13,512 nucleotides of DNA, taken from an uncultured Bacteroidales bacterium. Lineage in GTDB: Bacteria > Bacteroidota > Bacteroidia > Bacteroidales > Paludibacteraceae. Below are positions 1 to 7,825 of the stretch, in pieces. The stretch's first letter is position 1; every line of letters begins with the position of its first letter. The position numbers were made by a program, and so were the translations under genes. The stretch is from the NCBI GenBank assembly GCA_903873355.1, contig CAIQOG010000223.1, positions 1 to 13,512 on the forward strand, given 5' to 3'. Below the pieces are notes generated by a model. The model saw only the letters and a program-made list of their open reading frames with translations, searched no databases and had not been told where the DNA came from.

Positions 1-838
1 CCCAACTGAATCCCATCGGAACATCTTTTTCTTCAGGAGAATAGAAGTAAGAATATAGCAAAACACTTTTGTTTGGTTCTTTTCCAATTTTTTCAAACTG
101 CGAATTCCAATTATAAAATTGTTCTTTTGAGGATAAATTCAGTTTAGCAACTACAAATTTTGCCTGAATTTCCTGATTTGTCAACAAAGGTATTGGACGC
201 GCTTGTAATGTCCCAAAGTATTGTTGGTTCTTAAGTAACTTCGGCGATTTCCAGTTTTTCACTATTATGTTTTCAGACGACCAATTGTCCTGTTCAAGAC
301 GAGCATCAAAACACTCGATGGATCCCTGAGCAAATGAAAAACGAGGTGAAGCTGGATTGTAACCTTGTGCTTTTCGGCAAATCCAGGAACCCGGAGTTTG
401 TAATGAAATGGATTCATTTGATGTTGAAAAATTTCCCCAGGCAATAAATCCTGCCGTTGCAAAAGGTACCTGAAAAGTATTCATGCCGTAATTCAATACT
501 TTTACAGCCACTACATTTTTACCTTTTTTTAAATAGGATGAAATGTCGATGGAGTCGAAATAAGGATGAATAGCGTAACTTCTGATTGGTCCATAATTCA
601 AGAATTGACCATTTACCAGCAAGTTATAATTTGAATTTGCATAAAGACATATATAAGCTTTTGAAGGAATTTCTTTTAATTCAAACACATTTCTAAAATA
701 AACATAGTTATTCCGCCCAACGCCAGTTTCGTCAATCCAAACATACTGTGGTTTTGAATTTACTGTTTTGTTATTCTGACAGATTGACAATTGTGACCAA
801 AAAGCAATAGCAAGCAGAATTGCAATTTTAAATTTCAT
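1..838 (-). CDS. Probable alpha-L-rhamnosidase (GH78-like), N-terminal part, cut by window edge
   Basis: The reverse complement from the ATG at 838 stays open to base 1, giving 279 codons with no stop; the C-terminal part, including any catalytic domain, lies outside the window. Residues 1-21 look like a Sec signal peptide (MKFKIAILLAIAFW, likely cut after SIC). Residues about 45-120 resemble the beta-sandwich N-terminal domain of bacterial alpha-L-rhamnosidases: an FRNVFEL strand, a YNLLVNGQFLNYGPIRS turn, then FDSIDISSYLKKGKNVVAV. Residues about 150-190 (SWICRKA, then a FAQGSIECFDARL stretch and W) continue the usual pattern before the catalytic barrel. Family knowledge suggests release of terminal alpha-L-rhamnose in the periplasm or at the cell surface. 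It starts 9 bp after the upstream sulfatase stop, so it is probably the fourth gene of that operon. A related sugar-binding-domain hydrolase is possible because the catalytic domain is not visible. Confidence 0.62.
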   Translation of the reverse strand, partial: MKFKIAILLAIAFWSQLSICQNNKTVNSKPQYVWIDETGVGRNNYVYFRNVFELKEIPSKAYICLYANSNYNLLVNGQFLNYGPIRSYAIHPYFDSIDISSYLKKGKNVVAVKVLNYGMNTFQVPFATAGFIAWGNFSTSNESISLQTPGSWICRKAQGYNPASPRFSFAQGSIECFDARLEQDNWSSENIIVKNWKSPKLLKNQQYFGTLQARPIPLLTNQEIQAKFVVAKLNLSSKEQFYNWNSQFEKIGKEPNKSVLLYSYFYSPEEKDVPMGFSW

Positions 839-847
839 TGACTGAAT

Positions 848-2287
848 TTATTTAGGTTCAAAAAGTTTAAAATATTGATTTTCTGTTCTGGATTTTGCCA
901 TTAATTCGACCAATTCAGTCACTCTTTCAGGATATTTATCGGCTAAATTTGTAGTTTCTCCCTGATCTTCAGTTATATTATATAATTCAGTCACGATTTT
1001 ATCTTTATAATTGGTGTTCAGACGAATGCATTTCCAATCGCCCCTGATAATAGCTTGTTTGCCCCCTTGCTCGTGAAACTCGAAATAGAGCGATTCGTGT
1101 TTTTTCTGAGGTTTACCAAGTAATTCAGGCAAATAGGAAATTCCATCGGTATTTTCCGGAGCTTTAAAACCCGCTAATTCGCAAGCTGTTGGCATAAAAT
1201 CCCAAAAAGCCGAGGGCAATGTACTTGTTCTACCCGGAGCAATATGTCCTTTCCAATAGGCAATCATTGGAATACGTATCCCACCTTCATAAAGATCGCG
1301 TTTCATGCCACGGAATGGATAGTTGCTTTCTTTTATAAATCCATCGGGTGAGTCTCCTCCATTATCACTGGTAAAAATTACAATTGTATTCTTATCTAAT
1401 CCCTTAGCTTTGAGTTTCGCCATAATCTTCCCAATTTCAGTATCGAGATAAGTGATCATAGCAGCATAACCTTTTTCTTCTTTTGACCAGAGTTGTTTTT
1501 CATACGGAAAAAGCCATGGAATATCACTATACTTTTCTTCTTTTGGTGCTTCACCATTGCCATGAGGAATAATCACAGACAAATAAATAAAGAACGGATT
1601 TTTCTGATTTTGATCGATAAATTTCAGTGCTTTTTGAGTGAATAATGTTTGTGAGAAGTCCTTTTTCACAACCGGATAACTACCTAATCCCTGGGTCCAA
1701 TTATCCTTAGGCATCCAAACCACTTTATTTCTCAGCATCACTTTCTTTCCATTTTCAATAAGATATTCAGGTGTATGATTGTGTGCCAACACCTGACAAA
1801 GATAACCGTATTGATAATCAAAACCCTGTTTTAATGGATCGCCGGTTGTTCCTTCAATGCCTAATCCCCATTTTCCGATGATAGCCGTTTTGTAACCCGC
1901 TTCTTTCAATTTTGAAGCTACAGTAACTGTATTGGCTTCAAGTGGTAGCTGTCCATACGGTTCCCATTGTTTATTTCCACGCACCTGACAATGTCCGGTA
2001 TGCAAGCCGGTCATCAACGAACAGCGTGATGGAGCACTTACCGAAGTTCCGGCATAATGCTGAGTAAATCGTATACCTTCAGCTGCCAAACGGTCAATGT
2101 TGGGCGTTTTAATTCGTTTTGAACCATAACAGCCCAAATCAGCATAACCCATATCGTCGGTAAGAATGTAAATGATATTTGGTTTTTGTGTTTGTGTTTG
2201 TTGTGCAAAAATGTTCAATGAGAACGCCGAAACACCTGTCAAAAGTGTTGAAAAGAATTGTTGTGATGAAAATTTATTGAATTTCAT
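848..2287 (-). CDS. Exported S1-family sulfatase, serine-type (first of two; arylsulfatase A / GALNS-like)
   Basis: A 479-residue exported sulfatase, full length for the family, that hydrolyses sulfate esters, here presumably on a glycan. The signal peptide ends near residue 28-29 (NIFAQQ). The alkaline-phosphatase-like core starts with KPNIIYILTDDMGYADLG; D44 and D45 should bind calcium. The formylglycine motif is S84-A-P-S-R88 followed by LMTG, so the nucleophile precursor is serine and maturation would need an anaerobic sulfatase-maturating radical SAM enzyme, not present here. Further motifs are PH at 241-242, TSDNG at 306-310 and K329 before YEGGIRIP. The usual GKWHLG motif reads GKWGLG (138-143), lacking the histidine; I recall this variant in some other bacterial sulfatases, so it may be a subfamily trait rather than a defect. 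It lies 31 bp after the second sulfatase and 9 bp before the GH78 gene. The sulfated sugar cannot be read from sequence. Confidence 0.93.
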   Translation of the reverse strand: MKFNKFSSQQFFSTLLTGVSAFSLNIFAQQTQTQKPNIIYILTDDMGYADLGCYGSKRIKTPNIDRLAAEGIRFTQHYAGTSVSAPSRCSLMTGLHTGHCQVRGNKQWEPYGQLPLEANTVTVASKLKEAGYKTAIIGKWGLGIEGTTGDPLKQGFDYQYGYLCQVLAHNHTPEYLIENGKKVMLRNKVVWMPKDNWTQGLGSYPVVKKDFSQTLFTQKALKFIDQNQKNPFFIYLSVIIPHGNGEAPKEEKYSDIPWLFPYEKQLWSKEEKGYAAMITYLDTEIGKIMAKLKAKGLDKNTIVIFTSDNGGDSPDGFIKESNYPFRGMKRDLYEGGIRIPMIAYWKGHIAPGRTSTLPSAFWDFMPTACELAGFKAPENTDGISYLPELLGKPQKKHESLYFEFHEQGGKQAIIRGDWKCIRLNTNYKDKIVTELYNITEDQGETTNLADKYPERVTELVELMAKSRTENQYFKLFEPK

Positions 2288-2318
2288 GGTTTATTGATTT
2301 GAGTATTGATCAATCTGG

Positions 2319-3764
2319 TTACTTTTCTGGTAATGGCTGATTATTTTTCATAGCCAAATCTACCCGTGCCGCCAGATCTTTTAGTTCTCCCACCACTTTT
2401 GGGTTTTTAGCTGAAACATCTTTCTTTTCACCCATATCTTTACTCACATCATAAAGTTTATAGGTATCCAATGCAGCAATGCTCCATGTTCTTTTGCTTG
2501 GAACTGCCAATTTCCATTTTCCTTTTCGAATGCTCATCATCATCCCATTTCCCTCATATTCAGGAAAATAATTATGAATAGTCACCCCCGGAGTTCCTTT
2601 CATTAATTCTAAAACATCTTTTCCATCAATTACCCGATCGGTTGGAATTTTTCCTCCGGCAATATCCACAAATGTTGTAAATAGGTCAGCACCGGTTGCT
2701 ATTTCATCACATTTACTTTTTGCTGGAATAACATCAGGCCAACGCATGATGCACGAAACGCGTGTTCCACCATCGTATCTGCATTGTCCTTTCCCTTCGC
2801 GAAGAGTATGAACTCGGGTAGTATCGTAAGTAGCATATTTTCCATAAGCCATTTCAATGGCTAATTCCGATTTGGTAATATTCCCGTTATCGCTGCTCAC
2901 CACTATCAGGGTATTTTTTTCCATTCCCAATTCTTTCAGTGCTTCCATCAATACACCTACAGAGAAATCAAGATATTCTACTGCATCGCCATACGCACCA
3001 TCTTTACTACGGTCTTCAAATCCTTTGGGCACAAACCAAGGCGTGTGTGTTTCAATATTTGCCCAATGCAGGTAAAATGGTTTATTGTCTTGTTTTCTAT
3101 AAGCCAGAAAATCAATTACTTCGCGTAGAAATAGTTGAGGTAACTCAGCCAACTGATATTTATCACAGGTTTTAATAGCTGTAGTGTCCTTTATTAGCGG
3201 AAGTGGTGGTAATTTCCCCCAAACATTGGTAAGTCCAAATCTTCTTTCTTCACCCATATCGTTTGGATACGGTATTCCCAGATAAGAATCGAAGCCCTGT
3301 GAAGTGGGAAGGAATTTTGGCAAATGTCCTAAATGCCACTTTCCAATTACTGCCGAAATATATCCCTGTTCTTTTAATATTCGTGGAAGACAGATTTCCT
3401 TTTGTGGATCAAGTCCTGTTTTGGAATTTGGGAAAAGAACCGTTAAACCCGTTCCATCGTTTACACGAGGAGCATAACGACCGGTCAAAATAGCTGCCCG
3501 ACTTGGTGTGCTGGTAGAATGCGGTGCATAAAAATTGCTGAATTGTATTCCCTGACTTGTTAATTTATCGAGGTTTGGTGTTTTGATTTTGGGAGCACCA
3601 TAACAACCCAAGTCGTCCCAACCCACATCATCGATGATAATATGAATAATGTTTGGTTTTTGCTGAGCTGAAAGCGTTGCATTTGATAAGCCTGAAAGTA
3701 AAAATGCTGCGGGAAGTATATTTTTTATTTTCATTGTATTTAAGATAGATATTGAGTTATTCAT
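2319..3764 (-). CDS. Exported S1-family sulfatase, serine-type (second of two)
   Basis: A 481-residue sulfatase with all core motifs: KPNIIHIIIDDVGWDDLG with D45-D46 for calcium, S85-T-P-S-R89 followed by AAILTG as the serine-type formylglycine site, GKWHLG at 141-146, ETH at 238-240, SSDNG at 290-294 and K325 before YDGGTRV. It keeps the GKWHLG histidine that its neighbour lacks, and the two differ widely outside the core, so they are paralogous subfamilies, probably acting on different sulfate positions or sugars. The start is ambiguous. The first ATG (3764) overlaps the stop of the upstream esterase as ATGA, which suits translational coupling. A second ATG at 3734 (Met11) gives a more standard signal peptide beginning MKIKNILPAAFLL; cleavage is likely at LSA/QQ near residue 33. 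No Shine-Dalgarno decides between them. Like its partner it needs a maturase encoded elsewhere. Confidence 0.93.
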   Translation of the reverse strand: MNNSISILNTMKIKNILPAAFLLSGLSNATLSAQQKPNIIHIIIDDVGWDDLGCYGAPKIKTPNLDKLTSQGIQFSNFYAPHSTSTPSRAAILTGRYAPRVNDGTGLTVLFPNSKTGLDPQKEICLPRILKEQGYISAVIGKWHLGHLPKFLPTSQGFDSYLGIPYPNDMGEERRFGLTNVWGKLPPLPLIKDTTAIKTCDKYQLAELPQLFLREVIDFLAYRKQDNKPFYLHWANIETHTPWFVPKGFEDRSKDGAYGDAVEYLDFSVGVLMEALKELGMEKNTLIVVSSDNGNITKSELAIEMAYGKYATYDTTRVHTLREGKGQCRYDGGTRVSCIMRWPDVIPAKSKCDEIATGADLFTTFVDIAGGKIPTDRVIDGKDVLELMKGTPGVTIHNYFPEYEGNGMMMSIRKGKWKLAVPSKRTWSIAALDTYKLYDVSKDMGEKKDVSAKNPKVVGELKDLAARVDLAMKNNQPLPEK

Positions 3765-5059
3765 CTGGTTATCAACTTATTAATCAACCATTTTTTTGAT
3801 AATTCCATTTGCTCAGGATAGGTCCAGTGTCCATTTTCCTGAAAGATATACAATGATTTAGGTGCTGAAATTACATTATAAGCTGAATAGGTGGAAGTTG
3901 GCGGACAAACGAAATCATTAAATCCCCAGGAATAAAAGCCTGGAACTTTGACAAACCTGGCAAAGTTTACCACATCATAATACTTCGAAGTTTCGAGTTT
4001 TTCCTTGGTACAATTAAATTTCGACCAGGCATCGCAAAACATGTGAGGCCAACCACCAACTCTTCCGTGCAAGTAACCGGTCAAATCGCACAATGCAGGA
4101 TAAAAAGCTGCAAGGTATTTTATTCTTGAGTCAAGCGATGCAGTTACTATCGTTAATGCTCCACCCTGACTACCTCCTGTTACAGCGATATTTGTTCCAT
4201 CAAATTCAGATAAAGAATAAAGAAAATCGACTGCACGAACACAGCCAAGATAAACCCGTTTGTAGTAATACTTATCTTTATTATCCAGATTAAACATGGA
4301 ATATCCACTTAAAGCTCCAGTCGATAAATCTTTATAAACATCCTTTTCCTGCGTCACGGATATGCCATGAATACCAATTTCGTATGTAATAACACCTTTT
4401 TCAGCCATTTCAATATCCCCTTCATAAGGTCTGATTCCGGCTCCAGGAACTTTTAGTAATGCAGGATATTTTCCTGGTTTTTTAGGAATACAAACAATAC
4501 CATAAACTCTGCCTCCCAACACATAATTTTGAATACTCGCTTCATACACATTCACTTTTTCTGTACAACGATTAGGCAACAATGTCATTTTTGTATCCAA
4601 TGGAATTTTGGCATTATCGGCTTTAGCCTTGTCCCAAAATTGCGTAAAATCAGTCGGTAAGTCAGTAGTCGGTTTGATGTTTTCTGGCTCAAAACCTGCT
4701 GTTCCAGATCCATCGTATTTAACTCCATCTATCACTACAACAGCCTTACATCGCAGAAAACCTGATGTTTTTAATCCGTTTACCTCTACTGTTAACTGAC
4801 CATTGGTAACAACTGCAGAATCCTTTTTAATTGGGGTTAATCCTTCCAAGCCATATTCATACAACACTTTTATATTGGAGAGGAACTGGTTGTTTTTAGT
4901 TACAGTGATATTGAATTGTACTTTCTCGCCTAATTTATAAGTCCAATCTGTATGATTCAGAGAAATTTTCACTTTCACCAGCTTCTCAACGGGTTCGGCA
5001 AATAACTGAAATACTGAAATTAAGGAAAAAATAAAAATGAATCCGATTTTATTTTTCAT
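3761..5059 (-). CDS. Exported acetyl xylan esterase / cephalosporin-C deacetylase family (CE7-like) esterase
   Basis: A 432-residue alpha/beta hydrolase of the AXE1/CE7 type, expected to remove O-acetyl groups from a poly- or oligosaccharide. A signal peptide (MKNKIGFIFIFSLISVFQLF, cut after LFA) leads into an N-terminal beta-sandwich of about residues 28-125 (strands such as WTYKLGEKVQFNITV), then the hydrolase domain from about 130. The nucleophile elbow is GGSQGG with S297; D382 (GFNDFVCPP) and H411 (NGHW) complete the likely triad. The family signature around residues 200-235 (PALLKVPGAGIRPYEGD, then GIHGI) is also present. The N-terminal domain makes it longer than classic cytoplasmic CE7 enzymes of about 320 residues, as is common in Bacteroidota versions. 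It is the first gene after the terminator and a -7 box, and its TGA overlaps the next ATG by 4 bp, so it leads the esterase-sulfatase-sulfatase-rhamnosidase operon. The exact acetylated substrate is unknown. Confidence 0.88.
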   Translation of the reverse strand: MKNKIGFIFIFSLISVFQLFAEPVEKLVKVKISLNHTDWTYKLGEKVQFNITVTKNNQFLSNIKVLYEYGLEGLTPIKKDSAVVTNGQLTVEVNGLKTSGFLRCKAVVVIDGVKYDGSGTAGFEPENIKPTTDLPTDFTQFWDKAKADNAKIPLDTKMTLLPNRCTEKVNVYEASIQNYVLGGRVYGIVCIPKKPGKYPALLKVPGAGIRPYEGDIEMAEKGVITYEIGIHGISVTQEKDVYKDLSTGALSGYSMFNLDNKDKYYYKRVYLGCVRAVDFLYSLSEFDGTNIAVTGGSQGGALTIVTASLDSRIKYLAAFYPALCDLTGYLHGRVGGWPHMFCDAWSKFNCTKEKLETSKYYDVVNFARFVKVPGFYSWGFNDFVCPPTSTYSAYNVISAPKSLYIFQENGHWTYPEQMELSKKWLINKLITR

Positions 5060-5119
5060 TTGAATTAAATTTAACGGGTTTTAGACAAAAAAGATATCTT
5101 TAACATGATATGTATGCTA

Positions 5120-5127
5120 CAAAAATA
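5120..5127 (-). promoter_or_regulatory. Putative Bacteroidota -7 promoter box (TATTTTTG) of the esterase-sulfatase operon
   Basis: The minus strand reads TATTTTTG, matching the TAnnTTTG -7 consensus of the Bacteroidota primary sigma factor. It ends 61 bases before the esterase ATG, giving a leader of about 50 nt, and lies just downstream of a terminator, where a new transcript should begin. No clear TTTG -33 box is present at the usual 19-21 base spacing, so the call rests on the -7 box and its position. Confidence 0.4.
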
Positions 5128-5179
5128 ATTCAATTATTCAGGTAAAACTCATATTTTATTGACAAATAATGATACATTT

Positions 5180-5214
5180 AAAAAGAAGAGACTATCTTTT
5201 CAGATAATCTCTTC
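5180..5214 (-). terminator. Rho-independent terminator downstream of the T9SS beta-helix gene
   Basis: On the minus strand a 13-bp stem (5214-5202 with 5197-5185, starting GAAGAG and closing CTCTTC) is fully paired with a single G-U wobble around a four-base GAAA loop (5201-5198). It is followed at once by a T run (TTTTTAAA, 5184-5177). On the plus strand the wobble becomes a C-A mismatch and no T run follows, so it is directional for minus-strand transcripts. It sits about 157 bases after the stop of the beta-helix gene and before the esterase promoter, separating the two units. Confidence 0.82.
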
Positions 5215-5370
5215 AATAAACTAAATTTTTTACCTTAAAAAACCTAACAGTCCAAATAGACTATTATTAAAATTTCAACTTATGAAAATAACATATTAGA
5301 TGCTTACTGTCTTGAATTAATTAATATCGATAATACAATTAAGTGTCAATTAAAAACAGATAAATACAGC

Positions 5371-7695
5371 TTATAAAATAACTTTATTAGTTGATGTGAT
5401 ATTATTATTCTGAATACGAACCAAATAGATACCTTTTTTATTCAGTTTTAAACTTTCAGAGTTACCTCCAACGGTTAGTATCGATTTAATGTTTTGTCCT
5501 TTTGTATCATAGACACTAATACTAACTTCGCCTTTTAATTCAGAAAGATTAGCAACTATATCTCCATTTTGCATGGTCAAAAATACATTTTGTATATTTG
5601 AATTCGGCTGCGAAATTGCAGTTGCCAATTCAAATTCATCTGCACCCATATCCGGAGTCGATAAGCTTCTCACATTCCCATCAACATCGTCTGTCACTAA
5701 AGCTATTGGAGTTCCACTATTACTTATACCACTTGTACTTGTATTTACGATATGTAAATCAGATGCCGAAATAAATGGAGGCATTACACTAATTGAATTT
5801 GCTTCAGCACCTATACCGGTTTGATAAGCAGCCAATGAAGCATAGGTAGATGATCCAATATTCATAAACGTAGTACCTGAAGTAGTATAATACAGATTAT
5901 TAGAAGAAGAAGTGTTAATAGCTGCTTTCTGTACACTACTTGCTTGAGAGTAAATTAAATATAGTTTCGCATTAGTTGTAGTACAGGTGTTTACAAAAAT
6001 ATTATTATTCAAGGTTACTGACATTGTATTTGCAGAAGCTCCACTCATATTTATTGTTGTAATAAAATCACCAACATTTGAAGATCCTGCCTGACTTAAG
6101 TAAACGGAGTTATTATATATTTGATAATTTGAACTTACACCATCATTGGCAACTATACTAAATCCATAAAGCCCTAATCCAATACTTAATGAACTTTCAG
6201 CTTTTAAATTGGCAATCACATTGTTATATATTTTAGTATCAGCACAACCCAAATATATACCACCAACAGAGGCAAAGTTTTTTACAGTAATACCATCTGT
6301 ATTATAAATTCCTGTACCTGTATTTGTAATGTTTTTTACTGTATTGGCATAACACTCAAGGTAACCCGACATGCCAACCCTTGCTGTAATCCCAATTATC
6401 GACAAATTAGTGTGCATGGTGCTGGTTCCACCATCAAGTACATTGTGATGTATTTTAGTATCCTTGCAGTTTGTAAATAACATACCGGTCATAACATTAA
6501 TAGTAGTTGCCTTAATTGCATCAGCTGAATTCGCAAAAATACCCGAAATCGTATTGCTGTAAACCTCCAGATTTTCATCGGGATAAGTTGCCGAAACACC
6601 AGAAAATTCAAAGGGTGAACCTGTGAATGAAATGGTGGTAGAGCCATTTGCCACATAATTATTAAATATTTTATTATTTTTATTAACAGCACCAGCACTG
6701 GTAGCAGTTGATGTAATTCTTACAGCATTTCCTATAAAACTAGTCATGGAACAATTTTTTACCACATTATTTTGGCAACCATCAGTTGTCGTTCCATAGA
6801 AATGTATACCATAGTCTAATTTTTGAACAGCTGAATTTGTATTTCGAATATCCAACCCATCTACAGTTACATTATCATACCCAAAAAACCCAACTACTGC
6901 TTCGTAAGCGCCTGCTGAACCGGGATAATTGATAATTGGTTTATTAGTTCCAGTACCGCTTCTTTTTATTGTTATTGAGCCCGGTGTTACACCCTGAGGT
7001 CTGATATATAATGATTGATCAGTGAAATCGGTTGCTGAAGATGTATAGGTTGCATCATCATCCAATACAAATGTTACACCAGCTGCAGCAACACCTAATG
7101 CATTTAGATCTAAAGATGCTGCTTTAATGGTTGCATAATCTCCACCGGCTTTAATTGTTTTATTCCCTGACAAAGGCGTATCAACAGTTGTAACTACTTT
7201 CGTATTTGCTGCTGCTGTAGGTGTTAAATTTACAGGTATTTCGGTTATTAATGTACATCTTGCATCTAAGGTAACACCAGTTGAAGCGGTTGGAGATACG
7301 TCAATAATTACCCAGAATGTTTGTGCAGTTGCTGCAGTGTAAGTATATGACCCGGTAACACTTACAGAAGCAGTGGCAGGATTTAAAACAGAACCAAAAG
7401 TAGCACTACCTTCAAAATCGGGGTTTGCTCCTCTGTAAATAGCCACCCTAGACATAGCTGCGTACCCAGTAAGTGTTAAATCAAACTGAGTTATAACATC
7501 ACCACTACCAGTAGGTGTAATTACCATCTTTAACAATTTTTGATTGGATGTACCAATACCATATTTCTGACCTACTGCCAAATCTGTTTGAACTTGTGTA
7601 GCGCCTGCACCTGTAACAGCAAAAGTAGATTGCAAATTAATTAAGCCAAAGACAATAACAGCGCAGATTTTAATGAGAGTAAATTGTTGTTTCAT
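5371..7695 (-). CDS. T9SS-secreted parallel beta-helix protein of unknown activity
   Basis: A 774-residue exported protein. Residues 1-26 are a Sec signal peptide (cut after TFA). Residues about 30-170 form a beta-rich N-terminal domain (LLKMVITPTGSGDVITQFDL, then YTYTAATAQTFWVIIDVS) reminiscent of the domain preceding BNR-type sialidases in Bacteroidota; that resemblance is my recollection, not a search. Residues about 180-650 contain many short strands with Asn turns (e.g. NNVVKNC 309-315, NNKIFNNYV 340-348, TKIYNNVI 487-494), typical of a right-handed parallel beta-helix as in polysaccharide lyases and PL/GH28-like hydrolases. Residues 669-688 (DDVDGNVRS, then PDMGADEF) form the motif that often closes such helices. 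Residues about 700-774, ending KGIYLVRI and KVIL, are a type A T9SS sorting domain, so the protein is exported across the outer membrane and probably surface-anchored. It has its own -7 box and terminator. No catalytic residues could be assigned; it may be a lyase, hydrolase, binding protein or adhesin. Confidence 0.85.
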   Translation of the reverse strand: MKQQFTLIKICAVIVFGLINLQSTFAVTGAGATQVQTDLAVGQKYGIGTSNQKLLKMVITPTGSGDVITQFDLTLTGYAAMSRVAIYRGANPDFEGSATFGSVLNPATASVSVTGSYTYTAATAQTFWVIIDVSPTASTGVTLDARCTLITEIPVNLTPTAAANTKVVTTVDTPLSGNKTIKAGGDYATIKAASLDLNALGVAAAGVTFVLDDDATYTSSATDFTDQSLYIRPQGVTPGSITIKRSGTGTNKPIINYPGSAGAYEAVVGFFGYDNVTVDGLDIRNTNSAVQKLDYGIHFYGTTTDGCQNNVVKNCSMTSFIGNAVRITSTATSAGAVNKNNKIFNNYVANGSTTISFTGSPFEFSGVSATYPDENLEVYSNTISGIFANSADAIKATTINVMTGMLFTNCKDTKIHHNVLDGGTSTMHTNLSIIGITARVGMSGYLECYANTVKNITNTGTGIYNTDGITVKNFASVGGIYLGCADTKIYNNVIANLKAESSLSIGLGLYGFSIVANDGVSSNYQIYNNSVYLSQAGSSNVGDFITTINMSGASANTMSVTLNNNIFVNTCTTTNAKLYLIYSQASSVQKAAINTSSSNNLYYTTSGTTFMNIGSSTYASLAAYQTGIGAEANSISVMPPFISASDLHIVNTSTSGISNSGTPIALVTDDVDGNVRSLSTPDMGADEFELATAISQPNSNIQNVFLTMQNGDIVANLSELKGEVSISVYDTKGQNIKSILTVGGNSESLKLNKKGIYLVRIQNNNITSTNKVIL

Positions 7696-7739
7696 ATTTA
7701 TTAGTTTTAAGATTTTTATTTTGCACTATATTCATTGTA

Positions 7740-7747
7740 CAAATATA
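7740..7747 (-). promoter_or_regulatory. Putative Bacteroidota -7 promoter box (TATATTTG) of the beta-helix gene
   Basis: The minus strand reads TATATTTG, a full match to TAnnTTTG, ending 45 bases before the ATG at 7695 and implying a leader of roughly 35-40 nt. The region where a TTTG -33 box should lie is AT-rich without a clear match. A perfect 10-bp palindrome lies further upstream at 7781-7790. Confidence 0.45.
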
Positions 7748-7780
7748 GATGATTGTAGGATTAATTAATAATATATTTTT

Positions 7781-7790
7781 ATCAATTGAT
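7781..7790. repeat. Perfect 10-bp palindrome ATCAATTGAT upstream of the beta-helix gene promoter
   Basis: ATCAATTGAT equals its own reverse complement and lies about 34 bases upstream of the -7 box on the minus strand, a position suited to an activator site. The surrounding DNA is so AT-rich that chance occurrence is quite possible. Confidence 0.25.
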
Positions 7791-7804
7791 GATATTATTT
7801 CTAC

Positions 7805-7815
7805 AAAAAAAAAAA
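7805..7815. repeat. A11/T11 homopolymer just after the GH89 stop
   Basis: Eleven consecutive A on the plus strand (T on the minus strand) begin 10 bases after the GH89 stop codon. On the minus-strand transcript it would be a U tract, but no strong hairpin precedes it, so it is at best a weak terminator-like element. The tract is also a candidate slippage site. Confidence 0.5.
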
Positions 7816-7825
7816 TTTAATTCAA

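Larger units (their letters stand above)
5060..5370. other. 311-bp intergenic region between two transcription units
   Basis: There is no credible coding frame here. On the minus strand it carries, in order, the long 3' trailer of the beta-helix gene, a strong terminator hairpin at about 5180-5214, and a -7-like promoter box at 5120-5127 in front of the esterase operon. The remainder (about 5215-5370) is very AT-rich with only short imperfect inverted repeats, such as AGTC/GACT around 5249-5262, which I do not regard as functional. Confidence 0.7.

Noticed and set aside
265..462. 65-codon minus-strand frame inside the left-edge gene
   Set aside because: It is out of frame with the continuous rhamnosidase-like frame from 838, which has a signal peptide and domain motifs.
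2857..3493. Several plus-strand open frames of 72-78 codons opposite the second sulfatase
   Set aside because: They overlap a gene with all sulfatase motifs, overlap one another, and have no recognisable domain; they are antisense shadows.
5249..5262. Short inverted repeat AGTC/GACT in the 5060-5370 intergenic region
   Set aside because: A 4-bp stem in AT-rich DNA is expected by chance.
6000..7200. Repetitive-looking Thr/Ala/Asn-rich coding sequence that could suggest a tandem repeat or phase-variable region
   Set aside because: The repetition is of beta-helix turn residues at protein level; no exact DNA repeat units were seen.
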